Shown one piece after another: positions 1 to 9,011 of a DNA stretch of 64,000 nt (position 1 is the first letter of the stretch; each line of letters opens with the position of its first letter). The notes beneath the pieces were generated by a model that was not told where the DNA came from, did not search any database, and saw nothing but the letters and a program-made list of their open reading frames with translations. This DNA is from Bursaphelenchus xylophilus (lineage: Eukaryota > Nematoda > Chromadorea > Rhabditida > Aphelenchoididae). The stretch is from contig CAJFCV020000005.1 in assembly GCA_904066235.2 (NCBI GenBank), positions 1,736,001-1,800,000 on the forward strand, given 5' to 3'. Made by a program: the position numbers and the translations under genes.

Positions 1-1
1 G

Positions 2-1117
2 AACAACCGCGCTGTCGCTCAGCTCTCCTTGTATGATGTGGTGAACACCCCCGGAGTCGCCGCCGATCTTTCGCACATCGACTCGCCCGCTCAAGTCACC
101 GCTCACACTGGACCTCAGGAACTACACAGAGCTTTGGAGGTGAGAGATTTTTGTTTTTGGATTGATTTTTAGGAACCAGAAGAAGAAGAGAAAATACTGG
201 TCTTAAATTTTAAATCTTTAAGATTATGGCTCTGACTGTTGCCACAGAAAGTAACAAAGTTATTTTCAGGGAGCTGACATCATTGTCATCCCAGCCGGAG
301 TCCCCCGAAAACCGGGAATGACCAGAGACGACCTCTTCAACACCAACGCCGGCATTGTCCGCGATTTGGCCGAAGCCGCCGCCAAGGCCGCCCCACAGGC
401 CTTCATCGCCATCATCACGAACCCGGTCAACTCCACCGTCCCCATCGTCTCCGAGGTCTACAAGAACAACAACGTCTACGATCCTCGCCGAATCTTCGGA
501 GTCACCACCCTTGATGTTGTTCGGGCCCAGACCTTTGTTGCGGAGAAGAAGAACCTTGATGTGAACTCCACAGTCGTCCCAGTTGTCGGAGGTCACGCCG
601 GGATCACTATTATCCCACTGCTCAGCCAAGTCAAGCCAGCTGCCAAATTCAGCGACGAAGAGATCAAGGCGTTGACTGAGAGAATTCAAGAGGCCGGAAC
701 TGAGGTCGTCAAGGCTAAGGCTGGAACTGTAGGTTGATTTGAGATTTATTTTTGTTATTGGTTTAGGAAGGTGATCCTCGGTCTTGCCTAGTGCAATATA
801 ATTTTTCGGCGAGATGGTAAATAAGATCCCGTTTTCAGGGCTCTGCCACCCTCTCCATGGCCTACGCCGGAGCTCGTTTCGTCAACTCCCTGATCAAGGG
901 CCTTCGCGGCGAAAAGGTTGTGGAATGCGCCTATGTGAAGTCGGATGCCGTCAAGGGAGCGGAATACTTCTCGACCCCATTGGAACTCGGCCCAAAGGGA
1001 GTGGAGAAGATCCTCGGTGTTGGTCAAGTCTCCGCCTACGAACAACAACTCATCGACGCGTCGGTGCCAGAGCTCGCGAAGAACGTCGCCAAGGGCGTCA
1101 AGTTCATCAAGGGATAA
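2..1117 (+). CDS. MDH2: Malate dehydrogenase, mitochondrial type (5' end outside window)
   Basis: Exons 2..139, 270..728 and 839..1117 join in phase 0 and end at TAA, giving 291 residues of a family that is usually about 340 long; the N-terminus with the transit peptide and first NAD-binding loop lies to the left of the window. Visible family signatures are [18 protein letters not shown] (substrate-binding arginine loop), [11 protein letters not shown], and [16 protein letters not shown], which holds the catalytic histidine. The enzyme interconverts malate and oxaloacetate with NAD in the mitochondrial matrix (TCA cycle). Codons are strongly G/C-ending compared with neighbours, as expected for high expression. 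Intron 2 carries the recurrent word CCTAGTGCAATATAA. A polyadenylation signal AATAAA lies at 1207-1212. Mitochondrial rather than cytosolic type is judged from the loop sequences. Confidence 0.96.
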
Positions 1118-1391
1118 ATAGATGAAAAGAATATTATTTTAGATGGTTTCATATATTTTGGATGATAAATCAGTCTCTAATTGATCTGTTAATGTTTGTT
1201 TGAGAGAATAAACGTAGTTAGGTTGTAATTGAACGATTCATTGATAGTTTTTGTTATCTCATTTTAAAAATTTTGAAAAATATGATGCTAAATGAAGATT
1301 TTCAAAAAATTTTATGAATCAAATCGTTGATTTGGGGTCTCTGAGACAATTTGAAGCCGTTAAACAGAAGATTCGCCGTATTTTACAAATT

Positions 1392-1450
1392 TCCAATAAT
1401 TTTGTGACATTTCGTCGAAAAATCCAATAATTTTGTGACACTCCGCTTTT
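1392..1450 (+). promoter_or_regulatory. Two tandem copies of a CCAAT/GTGACA promoter box
   Basis: TCCAATAATTTTGTGACA occurs twice, at about 1392 and 1422, each followed by TTCG or TCCG, roughly 130-180 bp before the SCYL1 start codon. Near-identical boxes lie in the POP4/VPS22 divergent promoter (19050-19125) and a GTGACATTTCG copy lies near 29.55 kb, so this looks like a shared promoter element. Function is inferred from position only. Confidence 0.5.
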
Positions 1451-1568
1451 TCGCAGCAAAATCGCAGAATCCGGTCTTCTCCTTCCTTGTTCGGCTGCTT
1501 TCACTTCTATTCCCGTTACCACTGCCACCTCACATCCACACTTTTCTCGCCCGTTCCCAATATTACCC

Positions 1569-4500
1569 ATGACCTCGGTTCTCAGCTCGTTCTTCTCCCG
1601 AGATCCCAAGTCTAACTTCCCATTCGAGCTACCGAATGACTTCTTTGCACAGAAAGATGGGATACGAATGGGTCACAGTTTTAGAAAGGTAAGTGTTTTG
1701 ATTTTATTCGTTCATTTTTAGGTCTTCTTTTGATTTGATGGATGAATTTTCTAATAAATTAATTTCAGGCCGATCCCAACGTTAAAGCCACGTGTTTTTG
1801 GACTCAAAGCGATGTTCAAAGTCTGAGGGTGCAAACTCAGAAGCTTAAGACTATCAGACATCCAAACGTGTTGACATTTTTGGACAGTCTTGAGGTGAGA
1901 AATTTCTTATTGTTGATGAGTTTAGGTTCGATGTTTGGGAGGGGTTTTGAGCAAACCAGAGAGTTAAAAATTTCGCGGGAGCTGACTCATGAAGTCTTTT
2001 TGGTTTTTTTGACAAGCAGAAGTCGTATTTGCATCTGATTTTTTCACTGTTTCCATTTTTTTCACACGTATAGTGTAATATAAAAAGACCTTATAAATTC
2101 TAAAAAAATCAAAATTTTCAGGCTGAAAACTCTTTCTACTTGATCACCGAGCCTTGTGTTCCACTCCGGACATATTTTGAGGATAAAGATCTTGATGATG
2201 CCAAGAAAGAATTGATTGTTTCCTGGGGCTTATATCAGATCTTGAGTACATTGAAATTCCTGCACAACGAAGCCAAGATCAGTCAAAACAACATCGAAGA
2301 TTCGATTTATGTGACGGAAAGTGGTGACTGGAAGTTGAGTGGGTTCCAGAGGGCAGATACGATAAGGTAACAACTTTTATTTTTATTTTTTCTGTATTTA
2401 GGTATGAATAAAGTGGAAATTCGAGAAATTCACTTTTTGCAATGTAAATTTGTATATTGTAGCTCGCCAAAAGCTGATCTAAATGGTCTGGCCGACGTGA
2501 TATGGCAAGTTTTCAATGGATTCGATCAATCTCCACCTCAAAACAAGACCTTAACCAAGATTCCAAGGCGACTTCAAGGACTTTTCAAAAGACTTGATTC
2601 GAAAGGAAAGGTCTTTGCCGCAGGCGATTTGCTAAGTGGTAAGTGCTCAGATAGCATTTTGAAGATGATTTTATATGTGTTTTCGGAGAGATTTTACCTT
2701 GTTTTAGCTCGAATATTGGGAATTTAAATTTTTCAAATTCCAGAATCCAGAGCTAACGGTGGCTTCATGAAGAACAAATTTGTTGACACCTTATTGTTCC
2801 TAGAAGAGTTCCAGCTGAAGGATTCAGCGGAAAAATCCGCATTCTTTATGAATTTGAAGGATAATTTGGGGCTCTTCCCGGATGACATCGCCAAGTATAA
2901 ATTGTTGCCCAAATTAATACATGTAAGCGACTTTGGTTGTTTGTGTTTTTAGGTCGGTTACGATGTGAAAGAGCATTTTCGAAGAATCTTTCTAAACTTT
3001 TTTGCCACTTGGACATCTAAAATTTCGATTTCCAGACCTACGAATACGGTGATGCGGGGTCTCACATTTTGGTTCCAATGTTCAAATTAGGCCGCTTATT
3101 GGACGAGAATGAGTATCAGACGAGGATAGTGCCGTCTCTAGTGAAGCTGTTTAGCTCTCCGGATCGAAGCACGAGGGTTCGGTTGTTGGAGAAAATCGAT
3201 GAATTCGCACCACATCTAAGCCAACAAGTTGTCAATGATAAGATTTATAGGTAAGGGGAAAGAAGTGGTAGTTGAGGGTTGAAAATGAGCTTAAAAAGTT
3301 TGGAGATGTTTATTTAGGGGGTTGACATGGATTTTTGAGGTTTTTTTGAATTTTTTTGGAAAGTTTTCAAAAAAAATTTTTTTTGAGATTGGTATTTTAG
3401 CACCCGGAAATTTAATTTTTACATTCCTTAGGGCACAAAATACGATTTTACACTTGTTGTCATAAAATTTTGGGATTTTTAATTTGATTTTTTTTCGATT
3501 TTCCGAAATTTTTTCGCTTTTTTTATTTTTCGATAATTTCCACTTTTCAGCAACCTCATCACCGGCTTCATGGACACAAACCCGACGGTCAGAGAGAGCA
3601 CCGTGAAAGCGATTGTTGTTTTCGCCGAGAAGTTGAACTACAACAACCTGAACGTGGACCTCATGAAGTATTTGGCGCGTCTGCAGGGCTCCGACGACCA
3701 ACCCTCGATCCGAACGAACACCACGATATGCTTGGGCAAGATTGGCTGCTATTTGGACCCATCGCATCGTCAAAGAATTTTGATTAACGCATTCACCAGA
3801 GCCCTGAAGGACCCCTTCCCACCAGCCAGAATGGCCGGAGTTTTGGCCCTCTCCGCCACGCAACAGTTCTATAGTTTGGCGGAAGTGGCCGGCAAAGTGA
3901 TGCCGGCCTTGTCACCGCTCACGGTGGACCCGGACAAACAGGCAAGAGGGTTTTGGAGATTGTAGTAGGGAAAAATTGAAAAATTGTATTGTAGTAGATG
4001 AAAAGTGGAATATTGAGGTGAAATGGGACGGTAGGTAAGGAGGAATGCCTATTAGAGATGAAGAAGGGAGATAAGGTGCAATTTAAGGGCAAAACAAGTT
4101 TTTTTTGTTAAATTTTTGATGTTGTACTAGATGAAATTAAAAAATTTTTTTTTCACAAGGAAAGTACCTCTATGAGGTATGGAGTTGCAGGTAGGGATAT
4201 ATATCAAAAAAAATCGCAAATTTTTTCTGATTCAGAATACGTAAAAACTAGCTGCCCAATTTTTGTTTGTAAGGGCGAAAAACCCTCAGAACTTTTCTCG
4301 CAACACCACGCAAATGCCTTCTTTACCAAGTTTTTACCAATTCAAACGCTTTGTTTTGAGCTAAAGTAAACCCTGGCATCTTGACAACCCTTAAAACGTC
4401 AAATTTGATTAATACTACACCATAATAAATGCCCTTTTTTACATTGGAACTACTAATTAAGGTGTAGTATTGATCAAATTTGAAATTTTAAGGCTTGTCA

Positions 4501-5659
4501 AGATGTCAGTGTTTACTTTAGCTCAAAACAAAACTTTTGAATTGGTAAAAACTTGGTCGAGAAGGCATTTGCGTGGTGTTGCGAGAAAAGTTCGGAGGAT
4601 TTTTTGCCCTTACAAACCAAAACCAGGCAGCTAATCTTTTTGAATTAGAAAAAAGTTTCGATTTTTTTGATTTATGTCTCGATTGTAACTCCATACCCGT
4701 AGACATACTTTCCTTGTAAAAAAATTAAAATTTCATCTAATACAACATCAAAAATTTATCAAAAATAATCCCTTTTGTCCCTAAATTGAACCTTATCTCC
4801 AAAATTTATAAGAAAAGCTTCATAAATTTGATACTGAATGTATTTTAACTAATTTTTTTATTTTAGGTCAGAGACCAAGCCTTCAAAGCCTTAAAAAATT
4901 TCCTCGAGAAGCTCGAAAAGGCCAGTGAAAATCCCGAATTGATTCCAGAACTGGAAGCACAGGTCAAGAGCGGCGGAAAGGGCTCATTGTTAAGCTCGGA
5001 TAAGGTGAGATTTACCTTTTTTGGAGGGTAATATTACTTGAGACATGAAAATGTGAGATAATTTTAAATTTTTGCGATTTTAGTGGGCCGGGTGGGCATT
5101 AAAAGCACTGTCTGGGAAATTCTACAAGGGCGCCGTACCTCAGCAGCCAGCACCGGGCCAGCCGGGCCAAAGCCCGCCCGGAAATCAGCCGGAATCGGCC
5201 CAGCCAACGCCTCCAAGATCAGTGTCCCCGGCGTTTGTGGACGCCTCATCGAAGCCCCCATCCTCGAGAAATTCGACGACCTCTTCCCCGGAGCAGACTC
5301 GCAAGTTGCCGAGCCTAGCGCACCTCAGCGCAGCCCAACCAAAGCCCGCCAAAAAACCGCTGATCCTGAAAAAAGTGGAGAAAAAAGACCTTTTCGAAGA
5401 CGAAAATGGATGGGGATTGGACGATGACCTCAAAGATTTTAGTCTAGACCAGCCAAACAAGACTTTGGGGGGACAAAAATTGAATAAGATTGAGAAAAAC
5501 ACGGGAATTCAAGGAAATTCCTCGAAAAAATTGGATTTTGCAGAGAAAAAACAAGAAAAAAGCGCAGCGACAGCGAAACCTGCTCAAAATAAATTTGCGA
5601 TCCAAGAAACAGAGACCTCTAAAGGCGATAGTGACGATGATTGGGACACTCAGTGGTAA
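1569..5659 (+). CDS. SCYL1: SCYL1-type pseudokinase (N-terminal kinase-like protein)
   Basis: Nine exons: 1569..1688, 1769..1894, 2122..2366, 2463..2638, 2744..2922, 3036..3250, 3551..3941, 4867..5004 and 5084..5659, giving 639 aa. Residues 1 to about 300 form a kinase-like fold without catalytic residues: the position of HRD reads KISQNN and that of DFG reads SGF. HEAT-type helices follow ([16 protein letters not shown], then [17 protein letters not shown]), then WAGWALKAL and a low-complexity Pro/Ser tail ending in [14 protein letters not shown]1 family proteins act in COPI-dependent Golgi-ER traffic and tRNA export. Intron 7 starts with GC (CAG|GCAAGA) instead of GT; continuity of DPDKQ with VRDQAF supports this. 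The same intron holds a 740-bp palindrome. AATAAA is at 5797-5802. Confidence 0.95.
4068..4803. repeat. Palindrome centred on a CAAGGAAAGTAC foldback element (SCYL1 intron 7)
   Basis: The inner element has termini CAAGGAAAGTA...TACTTTCCTTG (about 4159-4717) and internal arms reading TATGGAGTT and ATTCAGAATACGTAAAAA. Outside the element the two flanks remain inverted copies for about 90 bp more: GAGATAAGGTGCAATTTA on the left matches the reverse complement of TAAATTGAACCTTATCTC on the right. The bases next to the element are TCA on the left and TAA on the right, so there is no direct target duplication. Confidence 0.85.
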
Positions 5660-5840
5660 TTTACCGGTCGATTTTGCAGTTTTTTGGAATTTTACCGGTA
5701 TACTCTAAGAGAATATAAGAGTTTTAAGAATACGTTTGATAGTGAAAGTGAACTTTTTATGCCGCCAATAACAGCTGTGATCGGAGTTTTTCCAACAATA
5801 AACGATATTTATTGAAAATTTTTGAGGTGATTTTTTTTTA

Positions 5841-6296
5841 CAAGGAAAGTACTTTTATGGGGGCTCCTACTTTTTGACGGGACATATCTCAAAAAAGCAG
5901 AAAAAATGTGCTGATCAAGGATATATAAATCTTAGCTGCCCATTTTGGGCTTTTAGGGGTGAAAATGCCCAAAAACTGGCTTAATTTCCCTACAAAAGGC
6001 GCAGGTATTCGAAACGATAAAAAGCTTAGCCGGTCTCTTCCTTCGGAAGAGAGCGGTGTGGCTGAGTTAGAAACTCAATAAACACCATTTTAAGCCAAAA
6101 TAAAAATTGTAACCCTGTGAAAAAATTAAGCAAAAAGGGGTTCATATAGGACTTTAAGTCAACTTCCGATTGAGTTTTCACCCCTAAAAATCTAAAATGG
6201 GCAGCTAAGATTTATATATCCTTGATCAGCACATTTTTGATTTTTTGAGATATGTCCCGTCAAAAAGTAGGAGCCCCCATAAAAGTACTTTCCTTG
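5841..6296. mobile_element. Foldback MITE, CAAGGAAAGTAC family, with 3-bp TTA duplication
   Basis: Termini CAAGGAAAGTACTTTTATGG and its inverse at 6277-6296, long inverted arms, and direct TTA on both sides (5838-5840 and 6297-6299). The loop contains a CTCTTCC-TTC-GGAAGAG hairpin near 6040. A 3-bp TTA duplication is typical of PIF/Harbinger elements; no transposase is present. Confidence 0.75.
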
Positions 6297-6306
6297 TTAA
6301 AATATG

Positions 6307-6872
6307 GAATTTTCGTATAAAATGTCACCTTTTTTACAAGGAAAGTACTTCTATGGGGTATGGAGTTACAGGTCGAGAGATATATCAAAAAAAAAGCGCA
6401 AAATTTTTCTGATTCAGAATATGTAAAAATTAGCTGCACAATTTTGGTTTGTAAGGACGAAAAAATCCTCAGAACTTTTCTCGCAACGCAATGCAACTGC
6501 CTTTTTGACCAAGTTTTTACCGATTCAAAAGTTTTGCTTTGAAACACTGGCATCTTGACAAGCCTTAAGATATTGTAGTATTAATCAAATGTGATATATT
6601 CTAAGGCTTTTCAAGATGTCAGGGTTTACTTTAGCTCAAAACTAAAGCTTTTGAATTGGTAAAAACTTGGTCAAAAAGGCATTTGCCTGGTGTTGCGAGA
6701 AAATTTCTGAGGATTTTTTCGTCCTTACAAACCAAAATTGTGCAGCTAATTTTTACATATTCTGAACCAGAAAAATTTTGCGATTCTTTTGATATATCTC
6801 TCGACCTGTAACTCCATACCCCATAGAAGTACTTTTCTTGTAAAAAGGTGACATTTTATACGAAAATTTCTT
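6307..6872. repeat. Palindrome centred on a second CAAGGAAAGTAC element
   Basis: Element of about 6338-6842 with the same TATGGAGTTACAGGTCGAGA arm as the copies at 4.2, 35.4, 38.3 and 59.2 kb. Its flanks are inverted copies: ATTTTCGTATAAAATGTCACC on the left is mirrored on the right near 6845-6870 (20-bp core shared). It lies only 40 bp from the MITE at 5841-6296. Confidence 0.75.
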
Positions 6873-6979
6873 ATTTTTTAAAAAACCTTCCTTGTTATAT
6901 TTGATAGCCTGGAAAGGTCTGAAATAAGATTAATGGCCAGTCTAAGCAGTAATAAGTTTATTTTTTCCACAAAAAATCT

Positions 6980-8744
6980 CTAAATTTTGCGATATCTGGC
7001 CGAGGTGGCCTCAACTGACAAACTGGTTGGCTGTTGACCAAAAATATTGTCCATTCCCTCAGCCACATCATTCGTATCGTTGCTGAGTACTTCTGCAGGA
7101 CTATGACTGAGACCTTCCTGAAATTTAAGAAGCTGTATAAAATTTAGAATCAATTTTTACCTAAAATAAGGTCATTTTTAGCGAATTTTCGATTTTTAAA
7201 ATTTCGAAAGCGGCGAATTGAAAAATGGTATGGTAGAATATGGCTTTTAACATCTATAGAAAAAATGCTACGTTCAGATTTCAAAATAATATTAGAAATC
7301 TCAAAAATTTGCCTAAAATAAGGTGATTTAAAAAAAAATTTTTTCGTTGGATATCAACAAAATTTTACTCTAGCCCACTGAAATGGCTCTTACCAACTCT
7401 CCTCCAAAAGTATCCGCCTTCAACAGAGCCGTCTTCAGGTTCTCCCAGCTCTCCGAATCTCTGGCCGTGGTCAAACTGGTCGAACTCTTGGCCTCTCCAG
7501 TGTGAACCGACACCAAACTCTGCGCCTCCATGGCGGTTTGGACCGCCAACTTCTCCAAATATTCGGCTGGACTCATCTCCTCAAAGTTGGGACTCTGATT
7601 TTCCTGGCTTTGATCCAATTCCGCGTATTGATCCGGAGTTTTCGGCTCGGAACGAGGCGAGCTGAGGCTCAGTTGGGTTTCTTGAAGGCTCTTTTGGGAG
7701 TTGGAACGAGGGGAGACCAATGGCAGGGTCTGAAATTTGAAATTTCAACAAAAAAATTTGAACCGCACAGTGCAATCGTAATTTTGTTAGATTTTCAATT
7801 GCACAGTGCAGTCCTATTTTCACCTAATTTCGACTGCACAGTGCAGTCCGATTTTTTCTTTTTTCAACTGCACAGTGCAGTCCTATTTTCACCTATTTTG
7901 GACTGCACAGTGCGGTCCTGATTTCATCAGATTTCAACTGCACAGTGCAGTCCTATTTTCACCTAATTTCGACTGCACAGTGCAGTCCTTTTTTTCTTTT
8001 TTCACCTGCACAGTGCATCCTGATTTCGTCCAATTTCAACTGCACAGTGCAGTCCTATTTTCACCTATTTTGGACTGCACAGTGCAGTCCTGTTTTCATC
8101 ATATTTAAACTGCACAGTGCAATCCAATTTTTTTCTGATTTCAACTGCACAGTGCAGTCCTGAGCGGCATTTGGCAAAACCTGCGACAAATCTTTGACAA
8201 AGAACTTGTCGCGTTTAATTTAGTCGCGAATTTCTGGGAAGGGCGAGGACTTCAGAATGGACTGCACAGTGCAAATTTCGGATGTTTGCACTGTGCGTAA
8301 TTTCCAATCAAAAAATGACAAAAAATCTCGATTTTTTGCCCGATTTTTGATCGAAAATGTCGCTTAGGGATGTTTTGGGAAGTTTTAGGCTGTTTGCTCA
8401 AAATTTTTGCGAAATTTTTCGAATTATCGCACCTTTTCCCTTCCGGTCTCCAACTCGACCATCTGCTTGTAATTGAGTCGTCGGTTCTTCTTCTCCACTT
8501 TATACTGCCTCAAACTCTCCTTGAAGCCGGGAATCGAAGCCAGCGCGAAAATATCCTCCACCGTAATCCTCTTGACTTGGTTGTTTCGCAGGAAATCCGC
8601 CACATTCGCTGGAAGCCGCGTTTTGGAGCCGGATTTGGCCGTTTTCGTGTCGAAGTTGCCCAGTTTCTCCGGACAATAGGCTGCGTAGTTGGGCAGGTTG
8701 GGGAATTCTTGCTCGGCGACGAACTGGGAAGAAGGTGCGGCCAT
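6980..8744 (-). CDS. Unrecognised 261-aa protein
   Basis: Three exons on the minus strand, 8744..8433, 7729..7394 and 7117..6980, all phase 0, ending in TAG. The N-terminus MAAPSSQFVAEQEFPNLPNY leads into a helical stretch with PANVADFLRNNQVKRITVED, rich in K/R/E. Residues from about 105 are Ser/Gln/Glu-rich (LVSPRSNSQKSLQE) with an amphipathic segment MSPAEYLEKLAVQTAMEAQS. There is no signal peptide or membrane segment, so it is probably nuclear or cytosolic. I do not recognise the family. It shares a 267-bp divergent promoter region with AAR2. Intron 1 is filled with a TGCACAGTGCA array. Consistent phases and good codon bias make the gene model likely. Confidence 0.75.
7765..8300. repeat. 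TGCACAGTGCA palindrome array, intronic
   Basis: About eleven copies of TGCACAGTGCA at roughly 35-40 bp spacing, separated by T-rich spacers such as CCTATTTTCACCTAATTTCG. It lies wholly inside intron 1 of the minus-strand gene 6980-8744. The last copies (about 8270-8297) are divergent. Confidence 0.9.
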
Positions 8745-9011
8745 TTTGGCACCTCAAACTTGAGAGAACACTGGCCGCGAAGAGACGAGAGAGAAAATGA
8801 AAGTGGAAATTTGGAAATTTGAAAAATCGCATACTCCAAGACGACAACTTTCTCATCCAAATTCAAATTCATCAAATTTCGAATGTCCAATTTTCAAATT
8901 TCCCGCAATTTGGCACAAAAGTTGAAACGGAATGCCAGAGAAAAAATAATTTTTTCCAGAATTTTTTTTGAGTCAAAAAAATTGTGAAATTGCTTGATAA
9001 ATAACTTCAAC

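Noticed and set aside
2396..2410. Alternative acceptor TTTAG at 2401 for SCYL1 exon 4
   Set aside because: It would bring an in-frame stop within three codons; the acceptor at 2462 restores the conserved [12 protein letters not shown] frame.
3291..3863. 190-codon minus-strand frame opposite SCYL1 exon 7
   Set aside because: Antisense shadow of a well-supported coding exon.
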